From NCBI GenBank assembly GCA_945898205.1, contig CAMDHO010000024.1, positions 1-34,324 of the forward strand: DNA of 34,324 nt, read 5' to 3'. Position numbers and translations under genes: made by a program. The DNA is from Chlamydia trachomatis (GTDB lineage Bacteria; Chlamydiota; Chlamydiia; Chlamydiales; Rhabdochlamydiaceae). The notes below the pieces were generated by a model. That model was not told where the DNA came from. It did no database searches and saw only the letters and a list, made by a program, of their open reading frames with translations. Positions 8,270 through 17,117 of the stretch are shown here, in pieces; the stretch's first letter is position 1, and each line of letters begins with the position of its first letter.

Positions 8270-8785
8270 ATGAAAATTAAATCAAAAAGTATAGTAGATG
8301 GATATTTCAAAGATGATATAGGTCATCGTGGTTCGAATTTTTTAAAGGGAAAAAAGCCAAGCTATTCATTTCACTTGTCGTGGGAAGAGCTGCCAAAAAA
8401 CACGCTATCATTGGCTTTAATTTTCATAGATCATGATGCAATTCCTGTGTGTGGTTTTTCGTGGATTCATTGGACCGTGGCAAATATTGATCCATCTCTT
8501 AAGGAACTACCAGAGAATGCCAGTATAAGTTTAAATTTATTGGAAGGCATTACAAGCTGGAGTTCTGCCATTATTCCGGAAGAATCTAGGTTAAGTAAAG
8601 AAGAGGATATTGGTTTTGGTGGTTGTGCTCCTCCTGATCAAGAGCATCTTTATACTATTGAACTCTATGCTTTAGATAAGAAATTAGAATTGCCACGTGG
8701 TTTTTTAATGAATCATTTATTAAAAGCGATGAAAGGACATGTTTTAGATAAGTGTAGTCTGGAAGCCTTCTATAAAACAAAGTGA
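8270..8785 (+). CDS. YbhB/YbcL (PEBP / Raf kinase inhibitor-like) family protein
   Basis: This 171-aa protein has the phosphatidylethanolamine-binding-protein fold signatures. SLALIFIDHDAIP and HWTVANID form the first conserved block (ligand-pocket Asp and His). GFGGCAPPDQEHLYTIELYA corresponds to the second, normally GPCPPxGxHHYxFxLYA. Bacterial members are small soluble proteins of unsettled biochemical role. Length is normal and the N-terminus looks complete. The ATG at 8270 comes only four bases after the IscB right end and has no ribosome-binding site at normal distance (the nearest purine run, GAGG, is at 8247-8250). Expression is therefore probably altered by the insertion. Confidence 0.85.
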   Translation: MKIKSKSIVDGYFKDDIGHRGSNFLKGKKPSYSFHLSWEELPKNTLSLALIFIDHDAIPVCGFSWIHWTVANIDPSLKELPENASISLNLLEGITSWSSAIIPEESRLSKEEDIGFGGCAPPDQEHLYTIELYALDKKLELPRGFLMNHLLKAMKGHVLDKCSLEAFYKTK

Positions 8786-9154
8786 TTGCTAGCAATTTCC
8801 TATCAAAATATACCAAATCGGTAACGGACAGTCAGTCTAACATATTTCTCGATGTTTTACTTTTTTTAAAAGGATTGCGACAGACCTAGTTACAAAACTA
8901 GCGGGAAATTAGGATACAAAGCCTTTTTGTGATGATTAAAGCTTTATATGTTCTCTTCTTTTTTTATTTTCAAATAAAAAACACATAATCAGTTAATTTA
9001 TAATTGTTTGTTCGTGGACAAGTGGATTGTTGAATTATTCTAATTGCCTACCCCCAATTGTTGTTATGAGTCTCTTTCTTTTTCTGTTTTTCAACATGGA
9101 ATGCATTCCCTGTAAATCGCATTAAAATATGTGTTGCATTCCTGCTTCAATGTC
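8786..9154. other. Intergenic stretch with palindromes, no gene seen
   Basis: This AT-rich stretch has no convincing coding frame. It contains a small hairpin, CTAGTT-acaa-AACTAG, near 8887-8902. It also has a perfect 12-bp palindrome, GGAATGCATTCC (9098-9109), whose half GCATTCC recurs at 9136-9142, close to the start of the following ATPase gene. Confidence 0.4.
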
Positions 9155-9176
9155 TGGTATATAGTATTGTATACCA
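9155..9176 (+). promoter_or_regulatory. Operator-like inverted repeat before the AAA ATPase gene
   Basis: TGGTATA (9155-9161), an 8-base spacer and TATACCA (9170-9176) form a perfect 7-bp inverted repeat. It ends 11 bases before the ATG at 9188 and just upstream of the AAGGAG ribosome-binding site. AT-rich steps inside could act as a -10. The placement suggests a repressor site. Confidence 0.45.
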
Positions 9177-9187
9177 AGGAGAGTGCG

Positions 9188-10420
9188 ATGCTGGAAAAAC
9201 TACGGGAACTAAGTTGTCAATTTCTGAAGATTAAAAATTTTTCTTATGAAAGGTATTTAATTAGAAATCAGAAATTTACGCATCGAATGTCGATTATTGT
9301 AGGGCCGAGAGGCGTAGGAAAAACGGCAACAATAGTTCAGCTTTTACTCAAAAAGGTAGGAGGAGATCGTTTTAATAAGAAGATTCTTTACATTCAAGCA
9401 GATCATTTTATTTTAGCAGAAATGTCTTTATACGAAATTGCAGAGCAGTTTCAGATGTATGGAGGCAAGTGGCTTGCTATTGACGAGATTCATAAATATC
9501 CCCAATGGTCCAAGGAGTTAAAAAGTATTTACGACACCTTTCCGGATCTTGAATTATTGATCTCCGGTAGCTCTGCTTTAGAAATTTATAAGGGAACTCA
9601 TGATTTGATTCGTCGATCTGTGACGTATTCTATGCAAGGCATGTCTTTTCGGGAGTATTTGGAACTGGCTTATACAATAGAAGCCCCCGCGTATTCTCTT
9701 GAAGCAATCTGCCAAGATCATCAAAAAATAGCTGATACTATTGTAAAGCAGATCGAAGGTCTTCAAAAGAAGGTTTTACTTGAATTTTCCAAATATCAAA
9801 AAAACGGATTTTATCCATATTTTTTTGAAATAATGGATGCGGATGCCTATAAAATGACGCTAGAGCAAAATTTTCATATGACCATTGAATCAGATCTGTC
9901 ATCTATCTACCCTCATTTAACCGGAACTAGCATCAAAAAAATAAAACAGCTTTTAATATTCATTGCCAAATCAGTTCCTTTCACGCCTAATTGGAATAAA
10001 ATAGCTAGCGCTCTTGAAATTGGAGATGTTCGAACTTTAAAATCGTACTTCGCTCACTTGGAAGATGCTAATTTGATTAAAACGATTTCTAGAGCCTCTC
10101 TAAAACTGTCTCAGATCGAATCGACAGATAAAGTATATCTAGACAATCCCAACCAATTATTTGCGATTTCTTCAGAAGATCCGGAAATAGGAAACGTAAG
10201 AGAGACTTTTTTTCTATCCATGCTTTCACAAAATCACAAGGTGCAGCTCCCTATCAATGGAGATTTTTTAGTAGATGGTCGATATCTATTTGAAGTAGGA
10301 GGAAAAAAGAAAACATTTAAACAAATAAAATCGGAAGAAAATGGTTTCTTAGCCTGTGATGATATGGAGATAGGAATAGGAAATAAGATTCCCCTTTGGC
10401 TTTTTGGTTTTCTTTATTAG
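9188..10420 (+). CDS. AAA ATPase with DUF4143-type C-terminus
   Basis: The ATG at 9188, preceded by AAGGAG, gives 410 aa; the frame is open 19 codons further up without a better start. Walker A is GPRGVGKT (39-46). Walker B is LAIDEIHKYPQW with D99/E100. A sensor-like strand follows (LLISGSSAL). The C-terminal domain ends in GDFLVDGRYLFEVGGKKK, an arrangement of Asp and E-x-K-like residues found in the DUF4143 region of this family and reminiscent of PD-(D/E)XK folds. These proteins are common accessory genes of unproven function; links to toxin or defence loci are often suggested. It is the first gene of the island and stops about 30 bases before an IS remnant. Stop is TAG. Confidence 0.85.
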   Translation: MLEKLRELSCQFLKIKNFSYERYLIRNQKFTHRMSIIVGPRGVGKTATIVQLLLKKVGGDRFNKKILYIQADHFILAEMSLYEIAEQFQMYGGKWLAIDEIHKYPQWSKELKSIYDTFPDLELLISGSSALEIYKGTHDLIRRSVTYSMQGMSFREYLELAYTIEAPAYSLEAICQDHQKIADTIVKQIEGLQKKVLLEFSKYQKNGFYPYFFEIMDADAYKMTLEQNFHMTIESDLSSIYPHLTGTSIKKIKQLLIFIAKSVPFTPNWNKIASALEIGDVRTLKSYFAHLEDANLIKTISRASLKLSQIESTDKVYLDNPNQLFAISSEDPEIGNVRETFFLSMLSQNHKVQLPINGDFLVDGRYLFEVGGKKKTFKQIKSEENGFLACDDMEIGIGNKIPLWLFGFLY

Positions 10421-10449
10421 CGATCAAATTACAATCCTCACACCCCCCC

Positions 10450-10615
10450 TATGTCAGCGTAGTTGTCGCTTTTAGCTAAACTAAAGGAGTCAGCAATATG
10501 CAGACAAACGATTCAAAAGAGTTTAAAATGGAGCTAGTAAAGAAGGCCTTATCAAAAAAGCACCAAGGAATACCTTTTATCGAAACGGCCATCTTTCTTG
10601 ATGTAAAAGCCTCAA
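10450..10615 (+). mobile_element. IS3-like insertion-sequence left end (copy A)
   Basis: The IS tip (about TATGTCAGCGTAG) is followed by a ribosome-binding site (AAAGGAG) and the beginning of a transposase-type orfA. It matches the inverted copy at 17118-17199 at 77 of 82 bases. The element is cut off near 10615, where the AlbA_2 gene on the other strand ends. The IS3 assignment rests on the orfA-like HTH start and is tentative. Confidence 0.6.
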
Positions 10616-10662
10616 CCTTCCCCAATTGTTCCGTTGAGCCTATTTTTTCTATATCGAACTGA
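10498..10662 (+). pseudogene. Truncated transposase OrfA N-terminus
   Basis: The ATG at 10498 reads MQTNDSKEFKMELVKKALSK, then a helix-turn-helix-like segment ending in IFLDVKASTF, as in IS3-type OrfA proteins (KEFKxExVKKAL...LGVxxSTxxxW). After about residue 41 the match ends and the frame runs into antisense AlbA_2 sequence, stopping at 10660-10662. It is therefore a truncated 5' fragment. Confidence 0.55.
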
Positions 10663-11982
10663 AGGGCCTTTTCCTTCGCGGACTAGTTTTCCCTCTTTTA
10701 CCAATTTATTTAATTTTCGAGTGGCGGTATTTCTAGAGATTTTTAAAGTGTGCAAGACGTCTTGAATGGATAGTTCTCCTTGTGTTTTGATGAGAGAAAG
10801 AATCAATTCTTCATCAGATTTTACGACGTCGCTTACTTGTTCAAAATAAAAAGTAATTTTTACAGAGTCATTGCCTTCTTGGTAGGTAGGTTCTTTTAAA
10901 TGAGCTTCCTTACAGCTATCAAAAATCAAGCGGATTCCCGATCCTAATTTTTCTACAAGACCGATTCTGTGGCTAAGTCTAGCAATGTGTGGATTTCGTA
11001 AAAAGGTAGTTCCATCTCCGAGATTATCTAGATCCACAAGTCCAGGAAAGCCTCCGGGGCTTAGAATGTCCATGTGGTCTTCATATATTGCTATTTTAAC
11101 AGCTCCGGGAATGGAGTATTTACGGTGAATAAGTCCATTAATGATGGCTTCTCTAAGCGCTTTATCGGGGATCGGAAGCTTTCCTTTTAGGAGAACTCCA
11201 TGTAATTGGTAATCTCTAGATAACCAGGATTTTACAAGCTTAAAACTGTCTTCAGCAAGTTGGTCGATTGGACCTGTGAGCTCTTGTGTTTGAATGATTT
11301 CACGGCCGCTATTGCCTTTGAAAGAAGTGCAGATGATAGTAGCTTCGGGAACGTGGAGATGAGGGTCTTCTGTAAAAAATAAGACTCCGGTCACTGTTGG
11401 ATGATATGAGTTTTGAGCTCCGGTGGATTCAGCGATGACTCTGTCGGAAACTAATCTTTTAATAGTTGGCAGATTCCCATAGACTTGTTTGAGGAGTTCT
11501 TTAGACAGGATAATCATGTCTTGTGGGATAAATTCTTCATCGAAATATAGACGGTTCCCTTCGCGCACTAAATCTTCAATATAATCTTGGCTTGCTCTTC
11601 GTGTGTTGGATCCGACTCGAACGTAGACTCCTTTTGGGAATCCATCACTTTTTAGGAAATAGGGTTTTTTGGGACTAGGAGAGATCTGGATAATTAAAAC
11701 AGATTCTGTTTCAATTCTTTTTTCATAAATTTGAGGAAGTAGAGTTGGGCTTACGTTATCATATAAGCTATTTGGAAATTCGTCATACAATCTATCGCGA
11801 TCTTTGTCAGTAACTCCTATGAGCTTCCTGGTTCCATCTTCTATGCCAATGATAATTTGACCCCCGGATCCATTAGCGAGTGCAATACAAGTTTTTATGA
11901 GTTTGCTAAAATCCGGTAGTATTGACTTGAATTCCAATGTTTTGGATTCTCTTTCAGCAAAGAAAATGTTTTTTTTAGGCAT
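10612..11982 (-). CDS. AlbA_2 (Schlafen-type) ATP-binding, winged-helix protein 1
   Basis: The ATG at 11982, preceded by AAGGACC, gives 456 aa. The longer frame from a TTG at 12018 only translates the upstream DNA repeats. The N-terminal AlbA_2/Schlafen domain includes ESKTLEFKSILPDF, ALANGSGGQIIIGIEDG and GVYVRVGSNTRRA. A GHKL-like (HATPase_c_4) region follows with ALREAIINGLIHRKYSIPG and RIGLVEKLGSGI. A C-terminal winged helix (about 395-445) has IQDVLHTLKISRNTATRKLN. Such proteins are usually annotated as ATP-dependent regulators; related Schlafen-domain proteins occur in defence islands. It is divergent from recQ across a repeat-bearing promoter. Its 3' end touches the IS remnant. It is a distant paralogue of the gene at 15600-16976. 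Confidence 0.85.
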   Translation of the reverse strand: MPKKNIFFAERESKTLEFKSILPDFSKLIKTCIALANGSGGQIIIGIEDGTRKLIGVTDKDRDRLYDEFPNSLYDNVSPTLLPQIYEKRIETESVLIIQISPSPKKPYFLKSDGFPKGVYVRVGSNTRRASQDYIEDLVREGNRLYFDEEFIPQDMIILSKELLKQVYGNLPTIKRLVSDRVIAESTGAQNSYHPTVTGVLFFTEDPHLHVPEATIICTSFKGNSGREIIQTQELTGPIDQLAEDSFKLVKSWLSRDYQLHGVLLKGKLPIPDKALREAIINGLIHRKYSIPGAVKIAIYEDHMDILSPGGFPGLVDLDNLGDGTTFLRNPHIARLSHRIGLVEKLGSGIRLIFDSCKEAHLKEPTYQEGNDSVKITFYFEQVSDVVKSDEELILSLIKTQGELSIQDVLHTLKISRNTATRKLNKLVKEGKLVREGKGPSVRYRKNRLNGTIGEG

Positions 11983-11998
11983 GGAGGTCCTTTTTCGT

Positions 11999-12045
11999 AA
12001 TTGCACTAATTGCACCAACCATACATTAATTGCACCAATTGCACC
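11999..12045. promoter_or_regulatory. Four 9-bp direct repeats between AlbA_2 gene and recQ
   Basis: AATTGCACC occurs at 12008-12016, 12028-12036 and 12037-12045, and with one change (AATTGCACT) at 11999-12007. The repeats form two head-to-tail pairs whose starts are 29 bases apart, close to three helical turns. They lie 17 bases upstream of the AlbA_2 ATG (minus strand) and 109 bases upstream of recQ (plus strand). This is a likely operator for the winged-helix protein encoded next to it. Confidence 0.55.
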
Positions 12046-12153
12046 AAATATATTTTTGGCTAGGGATTTTCTTAGAAGGAGATAAAAACTTTTTAATCAT
12101 ATCCATCTAATCTTTTTTGTTTTAAATTATTCATGAAAAATTAAGGGATTTTT

Positions 12154-13947
12154 ATGAATGCCACATTACAAACACATCTGAAATCACTTTTTGGATATAA
12201 TAGCTTTCGCGATTCTCAAGAAGAAATTATCATAAAACTTTTAGCAGGCTGTGATGTGCTGGCTATTCTTCCAACCGGAGCGGGGAAGTCTCTGTGTTAT
12301 CAGTTGCCGGCTATGCTTTTACCGGGAATTACTCTTGTAGTGTCTCCCTTGATCTCTCTGATGCAAGATCAAGTGATCAGTTTAACTAAAAATGGGATGT
12401 CTGCAGTTTTTTTAAATAGCAGCTTGCCGGCAGCAGAAGGTCGAGATATTATGCAGAATTTAGAGCGATATAAGATCGTATATGTCGCTCCTGAACGTTT
12501 TGCGAATCAAGAATTTATGGGGCAGTTGCAGTCTGTAAAAATTTCTTTGGTTGCTATCGATGAGGCTCATTGTATTTCACAGTGGGGGCATGCCTTTAGA
12601 CCTGAATATAGACAGCTCTCCTTTTTGAAAAAGCTTTTTCCGAGCGTTCCTGTTATTGGACTTACAGCTACGGCGACAAAAGAAGTTGAAAAAGATATTC
12701 TTATACAACTGGCAATGAAAGATCCTTATGTGGTTAAGACAAGCTTTAACAGGCCGAATCTTACTCTCCGGGTATATCCAAAAAAAGATGATCTAAAACA
12801 AGTCTGTGATTTTCTAGATAAGAATCAAGGGAACTCCGGCATTATCTATGCAGCAACACGAACTGCTGTGGATGATTTATATGAGGAGCTCAAAACTCTT
12901 GGAATGCTAGTAGGTAAATATCATGCCGGATTATCTGCTGAGGAGAGATCTCGTACGCAGCATGATTTTGTATATGGGGAGCTTTTGCTCATCGTGGCAA
13001 CAGTTGCCTTTGGCATGGGAATTCATAAACCGGATATCCGGTTTATTGTGCATCTGGACATGCCTCAATCTATTGAGCAATATTACCAAGAAATCGGAAG
13101 GGCTGGAAGAGATGGCCTTGCGGCCGAATGCTTGATGCTTTATTCAGCTAAAGAATTAAAGCTCTATGAGTTTTTTGCTAAGAATCTTCCTGACCCTGCA
13201 GTGCGCAAAAAAACAGAAGAAAAAACGCAGAAAATGAAATCCTTATGCCATTCTTTTCGATGTCGACGTTCAGAGCTGCTCTCTTACTTTGGAGAAGTGT
13301 TTCCGGTGGGTTTCTGTAATGGATGTGATAATTGTTTAGATGGCACGGAACTATGCTGTGAAACAATCAAGGCTCAGAAGGTTTTATCTTGTGTATACAA
13401 ATTGAAAGAGCATTCTAACATCAAGCTAGTAATTGATGTTCTTCTTGGAGTGCCAAGTCAAATCATATTAGAAAATGAGCTAGATCAATTGTCTACCTAC
13501 GGTCTCATGAAAGAAAATACCAGTTCGGATCTTTATGATTTTATTTACTCTTTGATCCAACTAGGTTTTTTAATTGAAATAAAGCAAGAGTCAACTCTTA
13601 TAAAATGGACAGAATCAGCCCCGGATGTGATCAGGGGGATAAAAAAAGTGTTGGTTCATAAGAAAGTAAGAAAAGCCATCTATGGAGTGGACCTTGTTAA
13701 ATCAAAATATGACAAGGCGTTATTTAATATATTGGTTCAACTTCGTCGAAAAATTGCTAAAGAATTAAAAGAGCCTATTCACGTTGTTTTTGGAGATCAA
13801 ACTCTCATTGAAATGAGTCAACTTTACCCAACAACACAAAATGCCATGATGAGACTCAATGGCTTTTCTCGTGTAAAATGGGAAAAGTATGGCATTTTAT
13901 TCTGCGAAGCTATTATTAAACATCTAAGGCATAGGCAAAAAAGTTAA
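12154..13947 (+). CDS. recQ: ATP-dependent DNA helicase RecQ
   Basis: RecQ unwinds DNA 3' to 5'. The 597-aa protein has motif [17 protein letters not shown] (about 38-53), DEAH at 136-139 in [14 protein letters not shown], motif III LTATAT and the aromatic-rich loop around [11 protein letters not shown]. Motif VI is [12 protein letters not shown] near 311. The zinc-binding RQC part includes [10 protein letters not shown] and CNGCDNC (near 369-394). An HRDC-like C-terminus (about 510-590) includes [13 protein letters not shown]. All core motifs are intact. AAGGGA precedes the ATG. It lies 21 bases upstream of the SEC-C gene and forms a two-gene operon with it inside the IS-bounded cassette. 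It may therefore be an accessory rather than the housekeeping RecQ. Confidence 0.95.
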   Translation: MNATLQTHLKSLFGYNSFRDSQEEIIIKLLAGCDVLAILPTGAGKSLCYQLPAMLLPGITLVVSPLISLMQDQVISLTKNGMSAVFLNSSLPAAEGRDIMQNLERYKIVYVAPERFANQEFMGQLQSVKISLVAIDEAHCISQWGHAFRPEYRQLSFLKKLFPSVPVIGLTATATKEVEKDILIQLAMKDPYVVKTSFNRPNLTLRVYPKKDDLKQVCDFLDKNQGNSGIIYAATRTAVDDLYEELKTLGMLVGKYHAGLSAEERSRTQHDFVYGELLLIVATVAFGMGIHKPDIRFIVHLDMPQSIEQYYQEIGRAGRDGLAAECLMLYSAKELKLYEFFAKNLPDPAVRKKTEEKTQKMKSLCHSFRCRRSELLSYFGEVFPVGFCNGCDNCLDGTELCCETIKAQKVLSCVYKLKEHSNIKLVIDVLLGVPSQIILENELDQLSTYGLMKENTSSDLYDFIYSLIQLGFLIEIKQESTLIKWTESAPDVIRGIKKVLVHKKVRKAIYGVDLVKSKYDKALFNILVQLRRKIAKELKEPIHVVFGDQTLIEMSQLYPTTQNAMMRLNGFSRVKWEKYGILFCEAIIKHLRHRQKS

Positions 13948-13968
13948 AGAAAAAGTGCAGGAGATGAT

Positions 13969-15366
13969 ATGGAAACGGTTGGAAGAAATTCTTTATGCCC
14001 TTGCAATAGCGGGAAAAAATATAAAGCTTGTTGTCAAAATAAATGCGCACAAGAAGTAAGATATTCTTCGGTATATGGAGATTCAGAATGGCTGAAAATA
14101 CGTAAAGCCGATGGTGTTATTGAGGTGATTTTTGAAAGATATATCAAAGAAAAGTTCGGGGAATCTGTCTATGATGCAGCATGGGAGGAATTTAAGACGT
14201 TCGGCACGCCTTTTGGCGATCGTGAAGCGTATAGCCCTTATTTCAAATCTTGGATGTATTATTCATGGCCTATAGAATCTGGCTTTTTACCAACTGATGA
14301 AGTCACTACAATTGCACAGCTTTGCTTGGAAGAATGTCCAGAGCTTTTTACGGACTATCAAAAGCGCCTTATTAGAGCTATTAATAAAACTCCTTTTAGT
14401 TTTTTTCTTATTGAAGATGTGATTCCGGCTCAGCGATTATTTTTGAAGGATATCTTGCTTCAAAATAAGGTCGAGGTTAAGGAGTGTAATGCAAGTAAAG
14501 AAGCGAAAAAAGGAACTATTTTTTTTTGTAGGCCGGTTAGATTAGAGGGTCAGTCTATCATTATAGGCATGGCTCAGTATGCAGTTCCTAATAGGTTTTT
14601 TCAAGAGATTACAGACTGTCGCGATTGGCTCCAGGAAGTAACCGAAGTTTCTTCTCTTACTCCTCAAATACTACTTGATTATGAATCGGAAATGAGAGAA
14701 CTCTATTTTGATGTATTAGAGCAGGCTTTTCAACCTGCGCGATTTACAAATACAGATGGAGATCCATTTATTATAAATGAAATTTTCTATGATTTGAAAT
14801 GCACTCCGAAAGAGGTATTTGATGCCTTGGTTATCTTATCTCCTAACAGCTATGATGCGCAATGGGAAGAGGCGGATGAGGTGAATATTGTGTGGGGAAC
14901 AGATGAGAAGACTACAAGTTTGGGCAGTTTTACGATCAGGCTTACCGAGCTGAAGGTGTTTGTTAATTCAAATGAACGGGCAGTAAAAGCAAAAGAAGTG
15001 GTTCAAAATTATTTAGGATCTAAGGTTTCTTTTAAAAATGAAAAAATAACTCCCATGACGAGTTCTGATGACTTATCTCAAGAAAATAGAGAGGTTGCTT
15101 CGAATCCCACTCCATATACTCCGGAGGAGATTCAGATTGTGAAAGATTATATGGCTAATCATTGGATAAAGTGGCTAGACAGTAATATTCCACTACTTGG
15201 CAATCTAACTCCGCGTCAGGCCTCTAAATTAGAATCTGGCAGAGAAAGGCTAAAAGCTCTTTTTCTTGATTTTGAGAGTAAAAATCAATCTTTAGATGAT
15301 GCGGATAAGGAATATCAAAAGATTGATCTTGAGTTTCTAAGACAGGAACTGGACATGCTGAGTTAA
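13969..15366 (+). CDS. SEC-C motif protein of unknown function, paired with recQ
   Basis: This 465-aa protein opens with a zinc-binding SEC-C motif, CPCNSGKKYKACC (C10, C12, C21, C22), as at the end of SecA and in many standalone proteins. The middle (about 30-370) is unlike anything I recognise; it is acidic and mixed alpha/beta. Near 395-425 is WIKWLDSNIPLLGNLTPRQA, a W-x(6)-P-x-L-x(3)-T-P-R-x-A module that I recall from other SEC-C proteins and that resembles the IP.LGG.TP segment of MbcA/ParS-type domains. A ribosome-binding site (GCAGGAGA) sits 21 bases after recQ, so the two are cotranscribed. A terminator follows at once. A partner role for RecQ is inferred from this pairing only. Confidence 0.7.
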   Translation: METVGRNSLCPCNSGKKYKACCQNKCAQEVRYSSVYGDSEWLKIRKADGVIEVIFERYIKEKFGESVYDAAWEEFKTFGTPFGDREAYSPYFKSWMYYSWPIESGFLPTDEVTTIAQLCLEECPELFTDYQKRLIRAINKTPFSFFLIEDVIPAQRLFLKDILLQNKVEVKECNASKEAKKGTIFFCRPVRLEGQSIIIGMAQYAVPNRFFQEITDCRDWLQEVTEVSSLTPQILLDYESEMRELYFDVLEQAFQPARFTNTDGDPFIINEIFYDLKCTPKEVFDALVILSPNSYDAQWEEADEVNIVWGTDEKTTSLGSFTIRLTELKVFVNSNERAVKAKEVVQNYLGSKVSFKNEKITPMTSSDDLSQENREVASNPTPYTPEEIQIVKDYMANHWIKWLDSNIPLLGNLTPRQASKLESGRERLKALFLDFESKNQSLDDADKEYQKIDLEFLRQELDMLS

Positions 15367-15386
15367 GAAAATCAAGCAGAGAGATT

Positions 15387-15411
15387 ATAGCCGACAAGGG
15401 GCTATTTTTTT
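15387..15411 (+). terminator. Rho-independent terminator after recQ / SEC-C
   Basis: ATAGCC (15387-15392), a 7-base loop and GGCTAT (15400-15405) are followed by a T-run, 20 bases after the SEC-C stop. The right arm can also form GGCTATTTT-N6-AAAATAGCC (15400-15423), a 9-bp alternative hairpin. Confidence 0.7.
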
Positions 15412-15524
15412 ATGAAAATAGCCTTACGTGCATAGTCTATGCAGATAATATGTTTTTTTAAAAAGTCCATTCCTAATATGTCATCTAATTCATAGAGCTC
15501 AGAAAACAGATGATTTTTTGAATT
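15402..15524 (-). pseudogene. Possible retropepsin-like aspartyl protease C-terminal fragment
   Basis: A 41-codon frame without a start reads ELYELDDILGMDFLKKHIIC and IDYARKAIFIKK before TAG at 15402-15404. The ILGMDFL...IDY...IF pattern is that of the second half of single-domain retropepsin-like (clan AA) proteases. The catalytic DTG/DSG part is absent and a TGA lies just upstream at 15525-15527. It is probably a relic left between two convergent genes. Confidence 0.35.
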
Positions 15525-15599
15525 TCACGTGTTGATTTAATGCGTGCAGCGGTTGACACAGCCAAAATTCTAGACCGTCATAATAAGGATTCGAAAATA

Positions 15600-16976
15600 T
15601 CATTTTTCAGAAGTATTCCGTATGTAATGTGCTACACGACCTTTGCCTCTTTTGATAATAAGTTTGTCTTGTGAAAGAGTTGCAAGTCGTCTTCCTGCAG
15701 TAGATCTAGGAAGGTTTAAAGTTTTCATGACATGAGAAACTGTAACTTCATTTTTAATTTCAAAAAGATCATATACTGATTTAAGATCAGCTGATAAGCC
15801 ATTTTTTTGTTGTAAATACGTGGTTTCTGGAGTGTTCCTAGGAAGCACGCATTTTACAAAACTTGTTCCTTCCAGTATGTAAGGGCGGGGAAGCTCCATT
15901 TGTATATAACTATTGAAAATGGCAATTATGCCTGTGCCTAGCTTTTCAATGAGATGAGCTTCTCTAAAAATTCGACAAATAGCCGGATTTCGAAGGAAAC
16001 TCATTCCATCCAGCAAATTATGTGTATCAAGAGGCCCAGGAAAGTCTCCCGGACTAAAAAATTCAATTCGGTTATCGTAAATAGCAATTTTGGAAGGAGA
16101 CTTAATGTGATAATTGCGATGTACTAATAGATTTAAGAGGACTTCTCTTAAAGCTATCTCAGGCACTTCTAGAGTTTCTTCTCTTTTAAAGCCTTTAATA
16201 GTAAATGAGTGGTAAAGACGGCTAGAAATAAATGCAATAGCTTCTTGGTACTGTTCAAAAAGGGTTCCCGTACAATCTTTTGTTGCTAGAGCCTCTCGAC
16301 CATCAATGCCAGCAAAGTGTGTACAGATAATCATGGATTCAGAAAAATATTGTTGAGGATTTGTTCCAAAAAGTAGAATGCCGGTTGTTGTAGGATATGT
16401 TTTTCCGTGTTCTTTTACAGTGAGTTCATATGCTTCTAATAACTCAGGTGTAATAATTGTTTCAGGACGACCTTTACGTTTTTGAAAAAAGGCCTGCATT
16501 TTTATTTCATCAAGAGTTGTCTCAATATTTGCTGGGTATACAGGGAGGGTGTCGAAAGTAATTCCTCGAGATTGCCACTTCAACTCTTCGCTTAAGTCTG
16601 CGTTTGCTCGTAACGTGTGTCGTCCGATACGAACATAAATTCCATTCTCCAAGCCTTCTGAGCGTCTGTAATATGGTTTATTCATTCCTTTGGATACTTC
16701 GATGCAAAGAATGGTTTTATTGCCCATTGTCCGAGTATAAACTAAAGGAATGATAGGAGGAGCTGTTGATTCGTAGATAGTTCGATCAAGAGACTCCATT
16801 AAGTTTTCAACCTCGTCATCTGAAATTCCTATGATTGTTTGATCATCAGCAACGCCAATAACAATTTTTCCTCCATAGCGATTACAAAAACCGATAATTG
16901 TCTTCACTATCTGATCGTTTTTTGGTAGTTCCTTCTTAAATTCAAGAAAAGCAGATTCGGGTTCTGGATATTTCAT
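15600..16976 (-). CDS. AlbA_2 (Schlafen-type) ATP-binding, winged-helix protein 2
   Basis: The 458-aa protein starts at the ATG at 16976, with CGGAGA upstream. It has the same layout as the 10612-11982 gene. The AlbA_2 domain has ESAFLEFKKELPKN, GFCNRYGGKIVIGVADD and GIYVRIGRHTLRAN. The GHKL-like region has ALREVLLNLLVHRNYHIKSP and AHLIEKLGTGI. The winged helix near 400-445 has VSHVMKTLNLPRSTAGRRLA. The two proteins are clearly diverged, so this is not a recent duplication. The gene converges on the recQ/SEC-C operon and lies just inside the right IS end. A deleted second copy of its 5' end and promoter is at 18241-18326. Function is inferred as regulator or defence-linked ATPase; the substrate is unknown. 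Confidence 0.85.
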   Translation of the reverse strand: MKYPEPESAFLEFKKELPKNDQIVKTIIGFCNRYGGKIVIGVADDQTIIGISDDEVENLMESLDRTIYESTAPPIIPLVYTRTMGNKTILCIEVSKGMNKPYYRRSEGLENGIYVRIGRHTLRANADLSEELKWQSRGITFDTLPVYPANIETTLDEIKMQAFFQKRKGRPETIITPELLEAYELTVKEHGKTYPTTTGILLFGTNPQQYFSESMIICTHFAGIDGREALATKDCTGTLFEQYQEAIAFISSRLYHSFTIKGFKREETLEVPEIALREVLLNLLVHRNYHIKSPSKIAIYDNRIEFFSPGDFPGPLDTHNLLDGMSFLRNPAICRIFREAHLIEKLGTGIIAIFNSYIQMELPRPYILEGTSFVKCVLPRNTPETTYLQQKNGLSADLKSVYDLFEIKNEVTVSHVMKTLNLPRSTAGRRLATLSQDKLIIKRGKGRVAHYIRNTSEK

Positions 16977-17026
16977 ACTATCTCCGGATAAAGCAAGGGA
17001 TTCTTTGTAGATCAGTCTTTTGACTC

Positions 17027-17063
17027 AATTTACCAAAGCGTGGGTTATTTAGTCAATTAGACT
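17027..17063 (-). promoter_or_regulatory. Promoter with operator-like repeat for AlbA_2 gene 2
   Basis: On the minus strand, TTGACT (17056-17051), an 18-base spacer and TAAATT (17032-17027) form a plausible promoter about 50 bases before the ATG. AGTC-aatta-GACT (17051-17063) is an inverted repeat over the -35. The -35 and the repeat are preserved in the duplicated fragment at 18294-18326. Confidence 0.4.
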
Positions 17064-17117
17064 GTCGGAAGAGTGGGCGTTTTTTGGTAAAATTTTGTTT
17101 ACACCTTACTGCTGCCC

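Noticed and set aside
11983-12018. Longer AlbA_2 protein from a TTG start
   Set aside because: The extra residues (VQLVQL...) are just the translation of the operator repeats; the ATG at 11982 has a ribosome-binding site.
11999-12045. CRISPR-like array
   Set aside because: The units are 9 bp with no unique spacers of 30 or so bases and no cas genes nearby; a promoter operator fits better.
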